64,000 bases of DNA, taken from NCBI GenBank assembly GCA_020161265.1, contig JAIUOC010000005.1:372001-436000 (forward strand), read 5' to 3'. The stretch comes from Chloroflexota bacterium. GTDB lineage: Bacteria > Chloroflexota > Chloroflexia > Chloroflexales > Herpetosiphonaceae. The stretch's first letter is position 1, and each line of letters starts with the position of its first letter. The notes beneath the pieces were generated by a model, which was given only the letters and a program-made list of their open reading frames with translations, was not told the origin of the DNA and did no database searches. Positions 28,357 through 37,966 of the stretch are shown here, one piece after another. The position numbers and the translations under genes were made by a program.

Positions 28357-29439
28357 GTGCGACGACCAAAATTATGGTTTGGAATCGCGATTAGTGCATT
28401 CTTTTTGTGGTGGTCGTTTAATGGCCTCGATTGGGCTGGCTTCTGGGATGCGCTAAGCACCGCCAATTATTGGTGGATTATTCCTGGGGTTGTGGTCTAC
28501 TTCGGGGCTGTTTGGGCCAGAACGTGGCGTTGGCACTATATGCTCCGTCACATCAAAGCGGTTTCGATCCGCCGCTTGTTCCCAGTAGTCGTGATTGGCT
28601 ATATGGGCAATAATGTCTACCCCGCCCGTGCCGGAGAAGTGATTCGTTCGTATGTGCTCAAGCGCAAAGAAGGCATCGGCATGGGCGCATCGCTCACGAC
28701 CGTTATCCTCGAACGCTTGTTTGATGGCTTGGTGATGCTCTTATTTGTGTTTGTTACCTTGCCATTTATTGAGTTACCCAGCCTCTGGAATAACTTGGTG
28801 ATTATTTCATCAGTTTTGTTTGGGGTAGCATTAGTGGTCTTTTTGATGATTGCTACCAACCAACGTCGCACCGAGCAGCTGTATTCGTGGGCCTTGCGTA
28901 GCATCGTGCCCCAACGCTTTCATAGCAAAGCCCATGGCTTGTTTGATAAAATTATGCTGGGCTTGCACTCGTTGCGCTCCCCACGCGAGATGCTGATGAT
29001 TTTCGTCACTTCAACCGCGATTTGGCTGACTGAAACCACCAAATATTGGTTTGTTATGCAGGCCTTCGATTTTCATGTCTCGTTTGATGTGCTGATGTTG
29101 ATGACTGCCGTCGCTAATTTGGCCTTGATCATTCCGGCTGCGCCTGGTGGCGCAGGAACCTTCGATGCTGCTGGAATTAGCGTGCTCAAATCGTTCAATG
29201 TGGCTGAAAGCATTGCGACAGGCTATACCTTGGTGCTGCACCTCGCCCTGTGGATTCCAATTACTGTGCTCGGTTTTTGGTATATGTGGCGTGAGCGGGT
29301 GGCTTGGAACGAATTTGATCAAGCTGTCAACGAAAGTCAAGCTGCCGAAAATCGTATTCAACAGCGTGAGGCCGCTTTGCGAGATGAATTAGGCGAGTCG
29401 GCAAATCTGCCGCATGCTGAAGTTGAGGTACTCCGTTGA
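28357..29439 (+). CDS. Lysylphosphatidylglycerol-synthase-TM-like (UPF0104) membrane protein, second copy
   Basis: A 360-residue polytopic protein related to the one at 25.6 kb. The motif YMGNNVYPARAGEVIRSYVL and the later IPAAPGGAGTFDAAG are the superfamily hallmarks. About eight membrane segments are followed by a charged C-terminal tail of some 45 residues with a coiled-coil look. The GTG at 28357 is chosen because GGAGG lies 5 bases upstream; the upstream ATG at 28330 has no ribosome-binding site. Its stop overlaps the TTG start of the FAD oxidoreductase. Confidence 0.85.
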   Translation: MRRPKLWFGIAISAFFLWWSFNGLDWAGFWDALSTANYWWIIPGVVVYFGAVWARTWRWHYMLRHIKAVSIRRLFPVVVIGYMGNNVYPARAGEVIRSYVLKRKEGIGMGASLTTVILERLFDGLVMLLFVFVTLPFIELPSLWNNLVIISSVLFGVALVVFLMIATNQRRTEQLYSWALRSIVPQRFHSKAHGLFDKIMLGLHSLRSPREMLMIFVTSTAIWLTETTKYWFVMQAFDFHVSFDVLMLMTAVANLALIIPAAPGGAGTFDAAGISVLKSFNVAESIATGYTLVLHLALWIPITVLGFWYMWRERVAWNEFDQAVNESQAAENRIQQREAALRDELGESANLPHAEVEVLR

Positions 29440-30725
29440 AAACAATTGCAGTAATTGGGGCGGGCTTCGCTGGATTAAGCGCCGCCTATGATTTGGCTTG
29501 TGCTGGTCACCAGGTCACGGTTTATGAGGCAGCGCCCCAAGTTGGTGGCTTGGCTGCGGGCTTTCAGGCTGAAGGCTGGGATTGGTCGCTGGAAAAGTTC
29601 TATCATCATATTTTTGGCTCGGATAAGGCGCTGCTGGATTTTATTAAAGAAATTCGCGCCGATGATTTGCTCTTTTTCAATAGCCCAGTTTCTGGTCAAT
29701 GGGATGCTCAGCGTGGCTCGATTGAAATTGGTGGGATCATTCCGCTCTTGACTTATCCCCACCTTTCAGTCTTCAACCGTTTGCGTAATGCTGCTGGCGG
29801 GGCTTGGCTTAAATTTTTGGCGATTATCGATCGCTGGCAACACCTCGAACAAACCACTGCCGAGCGCTACATTCAAAAGCTGATGGGCAAGCCCGCCTAC
29901 GAAGCCATGTGGAAACCTGTGCTTGAAGGCAAGTTTGGGCCATACACGCCCGAAGTTAATGCAGCCTGGTTTTGGGCACGCATCGCCTCACGGACTTTCA
30001 AACTTGGCTATTTTCGTGGCGGCTTCCAAGCCTTGGGCGAACGCATGGCCGAAGCGGTTCGCCAAAAGGGCGGCACAATTCGGCTCAACAGTCCAGTTCA
30101 AGAGCTGCGTAAAATCGAGCAAGGTTGGCTGGTGATCAGCAACGATCAAGCGAGCTATGATCAAGTGCTTTCAACCACCTCGCCTGGTTTGCTCAAACGC
30201 ATGACCCCCGATCTGCCTGCCAGCTACACCGCCAAACTTGATCAACTCAAATCGATTGGGGCGGTGGTCTTGACGGTGGCGCTCAAACAATCGCTGACCA
30301 ATGGCATGTATTGGATGAACATGGACAAAAAGCATTTTCCCTTTTTGGCCTTGGTTGAGCATACTCAGATGATCGATCGTCGCCATTATGGCGGCCAACA
30401 TTTGGTCTACCTTGGCGATTATCTTGAGCCATCACACGAATATTTTCAGTTGAGCAAAGAAGAACTCCTCGAACGCTTTATGCCATCGTTGAGCAAAGTC
30501 AATCCTCAATTCAAGCCCGATTGGATCGAGGGGGTGTGGTTGCATCGCGAGGCCTATGCTCAGCCAATTGTGCCAGTCAACCATAGCCAAGCGATTCCAG
30601 CCTTGAAAACGCCGCTTGAAGATTTATGGTGGGCGAGTATGAGCCAAGTCTACCCATGGGATCGCGGCACGAATTTCGCGGTGGAAATTGGCCGACGTGT
30701 CGCCAAAGAGATGTTGTCTAAATAG
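29436..30725 (+). CDS. FAD-dependent oxidoreductase (amine-oxidase/UDP-galactopyranose-mutase-like)
   Basis: A 429-residue flavoprotein. The dinucleotide motif IAVIGAGFAGLSAAYDLA at the N-terminus is followed by an acidic residue (VYEAAP) and GGLAAGF. The later WDWSLEKFYHHIFGSD and QVYPWDRGTN-like segments are typical of protoporphyrinogen-oxidase-related proteins found in glycan and lipid clusters. TTG start, overlapping the upstream TGA by 4 bases. Coupling to a lipid flippase suggests modification of a lipid-linked sugar or isoprenoid; that is inference. Confidence 0.8.
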   Translation: MKTIAVIGAGFAGLSAAYDLACAGHQVTVYEAAPQVGGLAAGFQAEGWDWSLEKFYHHIFGSDKALLDFIKEIRADDLLFFNSPVSGQWDAQRGSIEIGGIIPLLTYPHLSVFNRLRNAAGGAWLKFLAIIDRWQHLEQTTAERYIQKLMGKPAYEAMWKPVLEGKFGPYTPEVNAAWFWARIASRTFKLGYFRGGFQALGERMAEAVRQKGGTIRLNSPVQELRKIEQGWLVISNDQASYDQVLSTTSPGLLKRMTPDLPASYTAKLDQLKSIGAVVLTVALKQSLTNGMYWMNMDKKHFPFLALVEHTQMIDRRHYGGQHLVYLGDYLEPSHEYFQLSKEELLERFMPSLSKVNPQFKPDWIEGVWLHREAYAQPIVPVNHSQAIPALKTPLEDLWWASMSQVYPWDRGTNFAVEIGRRVAKEMLSK

Positions 30726-30744
30726 AACATCGGATTGGGGATTG

Positions 30745-30870
30745 ATTTTTTGATCCACGAAGAGCACGAAGAGCACGAAGGGTTGATTAATCGTTCGAGT
30801 GGATTAGTTAGCAATGCAATCATCTTAACTAATCCACTCTTGGCGTTCTTCGCGGTTTCGGTTCCTGACT
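30745..30870. repeat. Foldback repeat (GAAGAGCAC units)
   Basis: CCACGAAGAGCACGAAGAG on the left and GTTCTTCGCGGTTTCGG on the right, 60 bases apart, are inverted 9-nt repeat arms. The intervening TTAATCGTTCGAGTGG and TTAACTAATCCACTC stretch is also partly self-complementary. Confidence 0.7.
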
Positions 30871-30981
30871 TCTGGCCCATCCCCCAACAACCGATCCCCG
30901 ATCCCCAATGCTTACAGCTTTAGGCCTATACGAGCAACCAACCAGTGTGGTACAATGGGCCTATCTAGGCGAGGAAACCCA

Positions 30982-31107
30982 ATGCAAACCCAGCAAACCA
31001 CAGCCAAAACTTCCCCCGAAGCGGCGCAAGCAGCAGCCGATTTTTGGCTATGGGCCGGGATTCGCCTTACCGCTGGCGGCTTCATGGCGGGCATCCCCGC
31101 CAACTAG
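30982..31107 (+). CDS. Leader-like 41-residue ORF upstream of metG
   Basis: ATG at 30982 with GAGGAA five bases upstream, stop TAG at 31105. The product begins [20 protein letters not shown] and ends [10 protein letters not shown]; it has two Trp and only two Met. It may be a small protein or a leader peptide, since a perfect terminator follows 28 bases later and metG starts 33 bases beyond that. TACAAT near 30952 could be its -10 box. Confidence 0.5.
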   Translation: MQTQQTTAKTSPEAAQAAADFWLWAGIRLTAGGFMAGIPAN

Positions 31108-31135
31108 AAGATGCGCCCACCTCGTTGATTCGTAC

Positions 31136-31162
31136 AACCGGGCGACTTGCGCTCGGTTTTTT
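31136..31162 (+). terminator. Terminator/attenuator in the metG leader
   Basis: AACCGGGCG and CGCTCGGTT form a 9-bp stem (one G-U) with loop ACTTG, directly followed by T residues. It ends 31 bases before the metG ATG, so metG transcription must read through it or start downstream. Confidence 0.78.
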
Positions 31163-31193
31163 GTTGCCCTCAATTGTTGTTAAGGATGTGTGT

Positions 31194-32918
31194 ATGTCGA
31201 AACATATTTTAGTGGCGGTTGCCTGGCCGTACGCCTCGGGCGCTCGTCACCTTGGCCATGTTGCAGGTTTTGGTGTGCCGAGCGATGTATTTGCTCGCTA
31301 TCAACGCTTGGTTGGAAACAAGGTGCTGATGGTCAGCGGTACCGACGATCATGGTACGCCGATTACTGTGCGAGCTGATCGCGAGGGCAAAACGCCACGC
31401 GAAGTAACCGATTTCTACAACGCCGAAATTCGCAACAACTTGCGTGATTTGGGCTTATCGTATGATTTGTTTACCCGCACATCAACCGAAAACCATTACC
31501 AAATAACTCAAGCATTTTTCACCCGCTTGCAGGAAAAAGGCTATATTTTTTCGCAAGAAATGATTGGAACCTACAGCGAAGCCGATAAACGCTTTTTGCC
31601 CGATCGCTACGTTGAAGGCACTTGTCCACATTGTGGCTATACCAAAGCTCGCGGTGATCAGTGCGATAACTGTGGTAAGCAGCTTGATCCAGTTGATTTG
31701 ATCGAGCCACGTTCGACCTTGAGCGGCGCAACACCTGTGTTCAAGCCAACGACCCACTTTTTCTTAAATTTGCCAGCCTTTGTTGAACGTTTGCGCGAGT
31801 GGATCGAAAGTCAAAATCACTGGCGACCAAATGTTAAGCGCTTCTCGTTGGGCTTGCTCGATGATGTGCCAGCCCGCGCGATTACCCGCGATTTGACGTG
31901 GGGCGTGCCAATTCCGGTGGAAGGCGAAGAATTTGATAGTAAACGGATTTACGTCTGGTTTGATGCGGTGATTGGCTATCTTTCAGCAGCAGTTGAATGG
32001 TCGATTAACGTTGGGCAGCCTGAGGCTTGGCGCGATTGGTGGCTCAACTCTGAAGCACGCCACTACTATTTTATGGGCAAAGATAATATTGTGTTTCATA
32101 GCATCATTTGGCCCGCCATGCTGATTGGTCATGGCGAACTCGAATTGCCCTATGAAGTCGTCAGCAGTGAGTTTTTGACCTTAGCAGGCGGCGAGAAAAT
32201 CTCATCATCACGCGCCGAAGGCAATAGCATTCCGTTTGTAGGTGAATTTTTGGCCCAGTATGATCCCGATCCGTTGCGCTATTTCTTGGTGATTGCTGGC
32301 CCCGAAACCTCGGATACCGAGTGGTCGCTGGGCGAATTCATTCGACGCAACAACGAAGAGTTGGTAGCAACCTGGGGTAATTTGGTCAATCGGGTACTTT
32401 CAATCACCCACAAAAATTTTGGCCATGTGCCAACGCCGCAAGCCCTCACCGCCGAGGATGAAGCCGCCTTGGCGACCGTGCGAGCCGCTTTTGAGACTGT
32501 GGGCAAAGAATTAGAGCAAGCACATTTCAAAGCCGCCTTGATCGCCACGATGGCAGCAGCGCGTTCGGTCAACGAATATTTGGCCAGCCAAGAACCATGG
32601 AAAGTTCTCAAGACTGATCGTGAGCGCGGTGGCACAATTTTGTATGTTGCCTTGCAAGCGATTAATAATTTGCGCACCTTGTTCACGCCATTTTTGCCCT
32701 TCACCAGCCAAAAATTGCATGAACTTTTGGGCAACGAGGGCTATTTGGCTGGACCATTGCTGTTTGAAGAACGCCAAGAAAGCCAGCATAGCCACGAAGT
32801 GCTTACCTGTGAACCTGATACGTGGATTGGTCGCTGGGAATGGAGCGATTTGCCAGCAGGCCGCGAGTTGGCCGCGCCAAGCGTGCTGTTCAAAAAGCTC
32901 GAATTACCAACCGAGTAG
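31194..32918 (+). CDS. metG: Methionyl-tRNA synthetase
   Basis: Class I synthetase that charges tRNA-Met, 574 residues from the ATG at 31194 (AAGGATG upstream). The in-frame extension to 31044 runs through the leader terminator and is rejected. The HIGH-type motif is HLGH (19-22). The zinc knuckle is C144, C147, C157 and C160. The KMSKS-type motif reads EKISSSR. The anticodon-binding domain follows. There is no C-terminal tRNA-binding EMAP domain. Confidence 0.94.
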   Translation: MSKHILVAVAWPYASGARHLGHVAGFGVPSDVFARYQRLVGNKVLMVSGTDDHGTPITVRADREGKTPREVTDFYNAEIRNNLRDLGLSYDLFTRTSTENHYQITQAFFTRLQEKGYIFSQEMIGTYSEADKRFLPDRYVEGTCPHCGYTKARGDQCDNCGKQLDPVDLIEPRSTLSGATPVFKPTTHFFLNLPAFVERLREWIESQNHWRPNVKRFSLGLLDDVPARAITRDLTWGVPIPVEGEEFDSKRIYVWFDAVIGYLSAAVEWSINVGQPEAWRDWWLNSEARHYYFMGKDNIVFHSIIWPAMLIGHGELELPYEVVSSEFLTLAGGEKISSSRAEGNSIPFVGEFLAQYDPDPLRYFLVIAGPETSDTEWSLGEFIRRNNEELVATWGNLVNRVLSITHKNFGHVPTPQALTAEDEAALATVRAAFETVGKELEQAHFKAALIATMAAARSVNEYLASQEPWKVLKTDRERGGTILYVALQAINNLRTLFTPFLPFTSQKLHELLGNEGYLAGPLLFEERQESQHSHEVLTCEPDTWIGRWEWSDLPAGRELAAPSVLFKKLELPTE

Positions 32919-32937
32919 GAGCGGATAGAACGACGAT

Positions 32938-33046
32938 TTAACCACGAAGGACACGAAGAACCACTAAGGTTAATGACTTCGTGTTCTTCGCGTTCTTCGC
33001 GGTTAAAAAACGAGGATACTGAACCCTAGCCCCTGGCCTCTGATCC
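32938..33046. repeat. Foldback repeat between metG and the histidine kinase
   Basis: Arms 32938-32961 (TTAACCACGAAGGACACG...) and 32983-33006 (...TTCGCGGTTAA) are 24 nt each and match at 20 of 24 positions as an inverted repeat. A CTAGCCCCTGGCCTCTGATCC segment follows and supplies the TAG stop of the kinase. It may end both convergent transcripts. Confidence 0.72.
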
Positions 33047-34519
33047 CTACTGCTTAACAATTGGCAACGGTTGCGATGGCGATTCACGTAATTGCCCAGT
33101 AATCAAGCGATCGGTGGCGGGAGCGAGGGGTAGCCACAAGGTGAAGAGGCTGCCTTCGCCAACATTTGAACGAACTTCGATTGTACCGCGATGGGCATCG
33201 GTAATCCATTTGACGATCGCCAGACCGATGCCAGCTCCGCCACCTTTGCGCACCCGCGATTTGTCGGCGCGATAGAAACGCTGGAAAATATTAGGCAGAA
33301 TATCGGGCGGAATGCCCTCACCAGTATCTTGCACCCGTAAAGCCACCTCACGCCCAACCCGCTCCAAACTGAGGGTTACTGCGCCGCCTTCGGGCGTATG
33401 CTGAATCGCGTTATAGGCCAAATTGAGCATCGCCTGCTTGAGCCGATCGCGATCACCAATAACGGTAGCTTGATCTTCGCTGCCGATTTGCAGCTTGACA
33501 TGTTCGGCTAGTGGGCGCAATTCGCGGAACACTTCCAAAATCAAGGTATCAAGCTCAACTGGTTCGCTGCGCATTTGCACGCCAGCCTCGGTTTGAGCCA
33601 AAAACAGGAGATCGTTGACCAAACGATTGAGCCGCGCTACCTCGCGTTCTAAGTCGCTCAGCGATTCGTTGAGCAATTCGGGGTTGCGCATGGCTCCGCG
33701 CCGCAGCACCTCAAGGTTACCGCGCATCGCCGCCAGTGGGGTGCGCAATTCATGTGAAACATCGGCGGTCAGGCGTTTTTGGGTATTGAACAAGCCTTCC
33801 ATCCGCGCCAATAAATCGTTGGTAATCGTGGCTAATCGCCCAAGCTCATCGTGGGGGTTGGCCACGGCGATACGGCGGCTCAAATCTTCGGCCCGCACAA
33901 TTTGCTCAGCGGTGTTGGCGATCATATCAATTGGGCGTAAACCGCGCTTGGTGATTTGGCTGATGCCCAAAAACATTAGCACCACCGTGAGCGAGCCAGC
34001 AATCAAAAACACCAACGACAAGGTATCCAAGGCGCGATCAACCGTGCGCAGCGATTGACTGGCTACCAAAACCCCAACCACGGTATGATCAAAGGTCAAA
34101 GGCGAAACCACCTGCATCGTGCGACCATATGATGAGGGTTTGGTGTTAATGACTGAATTTTTCTCTAGCGCCGAGGCCAGTTCTGTGCTATCGAGCGTTG
34201 GACCTTCGCCCATAAACGAAGGCGTTGAGGCCAAGCGCACGCCATTGGGGTAATACACCGCCACCGAAATTGGCGAACCTTCAAAATCTTCGTTGGGCAC
34301 TGGCAACAACGAAACACTTGTGCCGCTGAAATAGCGCTCAAGTGGTTTTTTGGCCTCGGCATATTGGCTCTGAATTTGGTTGGTAGCCCGCACCAAATCG
34401 TCGCGCACGCCGTTGAGCAAAATCGCCCGTTCCGCCGAATAGAGCGTCAACCCTAGAATTAACAATCCAAGGGTCATAAAGGCCACAGAAATGAAGGTTA
34501 GCCGATAGCGTAAAGTCAT
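33047..34519 (-). CDS. Membrane sensor histidine kinase
   Basis: A 490-residue two-component kinase. TM1 is at about 9-28, an extracytoplasmic sensor domain at 30-163, TM2 at 166-187, HAMP at 188-240, and the dimerisation domain holds the phosphorylated H256 in [10 protein letters not shown]. The HATPase domain has an N box ([10 protein letters not shown]), G1 (DTGEGIP) and G2 (GAGIGLAIV). Start overlaps the upstream regulator stop by ATGA, so the pair is translationally coupled. The signal is unknown; no transporter lies in the same operon. Confidence 0.92.
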   Translation of the reverse strand: MTLRYRLTFISVAFMTLGLLILGLTLYSAERAILLNGVRDDLVRATNQIQSQYAEAKKPLERYFSGTSVSLLPVPNEDFEGSPISVAVYYPNGVRLASTPSFMGEGPTLDSTELASALEKNSVINTKPSSYGRTMQVVSPLTFDHTVVGVLVASQSLRTVDRALDTLSLVFLIAGSLTVVLMFLGISQITKRGLRPIDMIANTAEQIVRAEDLSRRIAVANPHDELGRLATITNDLLARMEGLFNTQKRLTADVSHELRTPLAAMRGNLEVLRRGAMRNPELLNESLSDLEREVARLNRLVNDLLFLAQTEAGVQMRSEPVELDTLILEVFRELRPLAEHVKLQIGSEDQATVIGDRDRLKQAMLNLAYNAIQHTPEGGAVTLSLERVGREVALRVQDTGEGIPPDILPNIFQRFYRADKSRVRKGGGAGIGLAIVKWITDAHRGTIEVRSNVGEGSLFTLWLPLAPATDRLITGQLRESPSQPLPIVKQ

Positions 34520-35226
34520 CGTTCACCGTAGGGTTGTTCACGTAAAATGTAGCCTGCTCCGCGCACGGTGTGCAGCATGCGGCCTTCGCCCGATTCTTCG
34601 AGTTTTTGGCGCAGATAGCGCACATAGACCTCAATGATATTCGATTCGCCGCCGAAATCATAGCCCCAAACCCGATCATAAATCACATCGCGGGTTAGCA
34701 CTTGACCTGGATGGCGCATAAATAATTCGAGCAATTCGTATTCTTTGGCAGTAAGTTGGACAGCGCGGCCTGCAATTGTGACCTCGCGCGAAGCCGTGTT
34801 CATCTCCAAGCCATTGACTTGAAGCACAACTGGGCCTTCGGTGCGGGCTACATGGCGACGCAGCAAGGCCCGAATCCGCGCTAGCAATTCTTCAAAGGCA
34901 AACGGCTTGATCAAATAATCATCTGCGCCACTTTCCAAGCCCATTACACGGTCGGGCACAGTTTCTTTGGCAGTTAACATAATAATTGGTACATCGCTAC
35001 CAGCCCGTAGTCGCCGACAAACCTCAAATCCATCCATGCCTGGCAACATAATATCGAGAATCACCAGATCGGCGGGGCGCTCACGAGCAGCGGCAATCCC
35101 AGTTGGCCCATCGTGGGCAACTTCAACTGTAAAACCTTCGAAGGCCAAACCACGCCGCAAATAGCCAGCAATTTCTTTTTCATCTTCAACAACCAAAATT
35201 CGTGCAGCAGCTTGCGGTTGGCTCAT
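34516..35226 (-). CDS. OmpR-family response regulator
   Basis: Receiver plus winged-helix DNA-binding domain, 236 residues. D58 ([13 protein letters not shown]) is the phosphoacceptor; LTAKE and LIKPF provide the switch Thr and Lys. The C-terminal Trans_reg_C domain has the [13 protein letters not shown] and YVRYLRQKL signatures. The ATG at 35226 has AAGGAG eight bases upstream and is preferred over 35235. Works with the kinase encoded immediately downstream. Divergent from the AI-2E genes. Confidence 0.92.
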   Translation of the reverse strand: MSQPQAAARILVVEDEKEIAGYLRRGLAFEGFTVEVAHDGPTGIAAARERPADLVILDIMLPGMDGFEVCRRLRAGSDVPIIMLTAKETVPDRVMGLESGADDYLIKPFAFEELLARIRALLRRHVARTEGPVVLQVNGLEMNTASREVTIAGRAVQLTAKEYELLELFMRHPGQVLTRDVIYDRVWGYDFGGESNIIEVYVRYLRQKLEESGEGRMLHTVRGAGYILREQPYGER

Positions 35227-35355
35227 GCAGCACACTCCTTCTTTGAATAATAAACAACACCGTTAAGGTGTGAGATTCGGAATTATTCCCCCTAGCATAG
35301 CACATTCTGCTGAAAATCTGGCAAGAATCGGTTAAGGATTGGCTTAATTTTTAGT

Positions 35356-35383
35356 TTGCTACAGGCGATGTTTTTGGTATAGT
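35356..35383 (+). promoter_or_regulatory. Promoter of the AI-2E/YihY run
   Basis: TTGCTA (35356-35361), a 16-base spacer and TATAGT (35378-35383), about 60 bases before the first ATG. Confidence 0.55.
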
Positions 35384-35442
35384 TGTTGCTTAAGTCACGC
35401 CTGTATCAATCCAGCCAATCATATTTGTGTATGGGAGTCGCC

Positions 35443-36720
35443 ATGGACGAGCTTTCGTTGACTCTTGCTCGTTGGACAACTCGTCGTGTCATGACCGCTA
35501 CCTTAGTCGTCCTCGCGATCATCGGCCTCGCTTTTGTGATTGTTAATTTTTATAGTGTGTTTGTAGTGGCCTTTATTGCCTTTGTGCTGAGCACCGCGAT
35601 TCGCCCATTGGTGCAATTATTGCAACGGCTCAAAATCTCGCCCCAACTGGGGGTGATTATTGCCTACCTGCTGTTATTGGCGCTGCTGGTGGGCATTGTT
35701 GTGTTGATGGCTCCGCTGATCACCGAGCAAATTACGGCAATTACCGCTAAAATTCCTGATTATTATCATGATGCCCGTCAATTTTTGATCTCCTCGCGCA
35801 GTAGTTTTATTCGCAATTTAGCGGCGCGTTTGCCAGTCGATGCGCCTGTTTCACTGGCAGGCGTTGCGCCCAGCGAAACCAGCCAACAACAAACCGATGT
35901 GGCAGTGAGCCAATTGGTCACTGTTTTAGAAAATGCGGGCATCAGCGTATTTGTGTTGATCGCCACTTTGCTGCTGGGGTTTTATTGGACGCTTGATGGC
36001 GATCGGGTACTGAGAACCTTGCTTCAGCTCGTCGCAGCAGAAAAGCGTGAGAATTGGCGTTCGCTGATTGCTGAAATTCAGGCCAAAATGGGCGCATTTA
36101 TTCGCGGACAACTCATCCTTGATCTCTCGATTGGAGCGCTTTCAACCGCCGCCTACCTGCTAATTGGCATCGATTATGCGATTGTGCTGGGTATTTTGGC
36201 TGGTTTACTCGAAACCATCCCGATTTTAGGGCCAGTGCTTGGGGCCGTGCCACCCTTGCTGATTACCCTGGCCCAAGGTGACACAACCGCCTTTATTTGG
36301 GTGATTGTAGCGACCGTGGTGATTCAACAAATTGAAGGCACTTTTTTAGTTCCCAAAGTGATGGATCGGGCAGTTGGGGTGAATGCGGTGCTGACCTTGG
36401 TCGCTTTTGCGGCCTTTAGTGCGACCTTAGGCTTGGCTGGGGGGATTTTGGCCGTGCCATTGGCAGCCATTGTGCAAATTATCTTCACTCGCTTGGTGTT
36501 TAATCAAGCTGAAACCAGCACCAACGTCACCCGCCGTGATCGCTTTGGCGTGCTGCATTATGAATCACAGCAATTGCTCCAATCCTTGCAACGCCATAAT
36601 CGGGCCGATGAAACTGAAGATGAAGCCAATATTGTGTTTGACGATCAGCTCGAACATGTGGTCGTCGATTTGGATGGGATGTTGGCGGCGATCAATAGCA
36701 GCGAGGAAGTAGCGGCATGA
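35443..36720 (+). CDS. AI-2E-family transporter
   Basis: PerM/AI-2E-type membrane protein of 425 residues with about eight hydrophobic segments and a large loop after segment 3. The conserved LLETIPILGPVLGAVPP region and the VPKVMDRAVG motif are visible. The charged 65-residue C-terminal tail is Asp/Glu-rich. The ATG at 35443 has GGGAG upstream. Family members export small solutes or autoinducer-like compounds, but the substrate is not predictable. Stop overlaps the next start (ATGA). Confidence 0.87.
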   Translation: MDELSLTLARWTTRRVMTATLVVLAIIGLAFVIVNFYSVFVVAFIAFVLSTAIRPLVQLLQRLKISPQLGVIIAYLLLLALLVGIVVLMAPLITEQITAITAKIPDYYHDARQFLISSRSSFIRNLAARLPVDAPVSLAGVAPSETSQQQTDVAVSQLVTVLENAGISVFVLIATLLLGFYWTLDGDRVLRTLLQLVAAEKRENWRSLIAEIQAKMGAFIRGQLILDLSIGALSTAAYLLIGIDYAIVLGILAGLLETIPILGPVLGAVPPLLITLAQGDTTAFIWVIVATVVIQQIEGTFLVPKVMDRAVGVNAVLTLVAFAAFSATLGLAGGILAVPLAAIVQIIFTRLVFNQAETSTNVTRRDRFGVLHYESQQLLQSLQRHNRADETEDEANIVFDDQLEHVVVDLDGMLAAINSSEEVAA

Positions 36721-37925
36721 AACAGCTTGCACGCGTTACCGCAACCATCCTGTTTACGCTGGCGCTTGTGGTATTAATGTGGATGTTCAGCGATGCGGTA
36801 TTGCTTTTCTTAGTTTCGCTGGTGATTGCCTCGGCTGTGCGGCCCTTTGCTCAGCGCTTGATTGATCGAGGCATGAGCCGTGGGGCGGCCTATGGCTTGG
36901 TCTATTTTGCTAGTTTTGTGTTTTTTGGAGGCTTGTTTGCGGTGATCAGCCGTGGTTTGCTGAGCGAATTACAGCTAGCCGGCGACCAATTATTGAATTT
37001 TTACACTCGCGTCACGCTGACCTGGCCTCAAGGCCAAGAATGGCAACAAACGATTGCTGGCGAATTGCCCTCACGTCAAGCATTGCTCGATTATATTGCG
37101 GGTGCTGATGGTACAGCGGTTGTTGATAGCATTGTCGGGTTTGGCAGCGGCGTATTCGATTTTCTAGCACAGTTGGTGATTTTGCTCTCACTGAGCACCT
37201 ATTGGGCGGTTGATCAAAATCGCTTTGAGCGTTTATGGCTTTCGTTGATCAGTGCCAAACATCGCCAACGCGCTCGCACCATTTGGCGGGCAGTGGAGTT
37301 AGAAGTTGGTGCCTATATTCGCAGCGAAGTTGCCCAAAGCTCGTTGGCAGGCATAAGTTTAGGGATTATTTTTGAATTGATTGGCTTGCCCTATCCAACG
37401 CTTTTGGCCTTGTGGATTGCCATTGCTTGGCTGGTGCCGTGGGTTGGGGTATTGTTGGCCTTGATTCCAGCGGTGGCCGTAGGCTTATTGGTCAACATTC
37501 CTGTGGCCTTATTGGCAGGCTTATCGACAATCGCCGTGTTTGCCTTTTTGCAAATTTGGGTCGAGCCACGTTTGTATGGAGCCAATCGGGTCAGTCCAGT
37601 TTTGGTGGTGCTGATATTAATGGTGATGGCGCAAGCCTTTGGGATTTTGGGCATGCTGATTGCCCCACCCTTGGCGGCAACCATTCAAATTTTGGGGCGC
37701 GAACTGTGGTTTAGCAAATCGCCAGAGGAGCAATTGGCTGATGATTATCGCAATCAGTTGGATACCCTACGCCAACGGCTGGCGACGATTGAGCGCGACG
37801 AGGTGACAGCAGAAGTCGCAGCGACCGCCCAACATCAATCGTATATTCGCCAAATTGAGGCGCTAATGGATCAGACTCAAGCTGCGTTGGGCAATGCTGG
37901 CATGCTCAATCGTGAGCAATCCTAG
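36717..37925 (+). CDS. AI-2E-family transporter, second copy
   Basis: A 402-residue paralogue of the preceding gene, translationally coupled to it by ATGA. It has eight hydrophobic segments, with WLVPWVGVLLALIPA and EPRLYGANRVSP occupying the conserved positions. The C-terminal 60 residues form a likely coiled coil (NQLDTLRQRLATIERDE). Tandem paralogues may form a hetero-oligomer. Confidence 0.85.
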   Translation: MKQLARVTATILFTLALVVLMWMFSDAVLLFLVSLVIASAVRPFAQRLIDRGMSRGAAYGLVYFASFVFFGGLFAVISRGLLSELQLAGDQLLNFYTRVTLTWPQGQEWQQTIAGELPSRQALLDYIAGADGTAVVDSIVGFGSGVFDFLAQLVILLSLSTYWAVDQNRFERLWLSLISAKHRQRARTIWRAVELEVGAYIRSEVAQSSLAGISLGIIFELIGLPYPTLLALWIAIAWLVPWVGVLLALIPAVAVGLLVNIPVALLAGLSTIAVFAFLQIWVEPRLYGANRVSPVLVVLILMVMAQAFGILGMLIAPPLAATIQILGRELWFSKSPEEQLADDYRNQLDTLRQRLATIERDEVTAEVAATAQHQSYIRQIEALMDQTQAALGNAGMLNREQS

Positions 37926-37966
37926 TTCGTTCGGGCACGAGCCTAGAGCAAGATGAGGCGCAATTC

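Noticed and set aside
30735..30923. ORF with HEEHEEHE repeats
   Set aside because: It is the translation of the 9-nt GAAGAGCAC repeat block, not a gene.
31044..31193. N-terminal extension of metG
   Set aside because: It passes through a terminator and an upstream ORF; the ATG at 31194 has its own AAGGATG.
30908..31193. T-box riboswitch before metG
   Set aside because: No T-box AGGGTGG-type bulge or specifier stem was found; only a simple terminator is seen.
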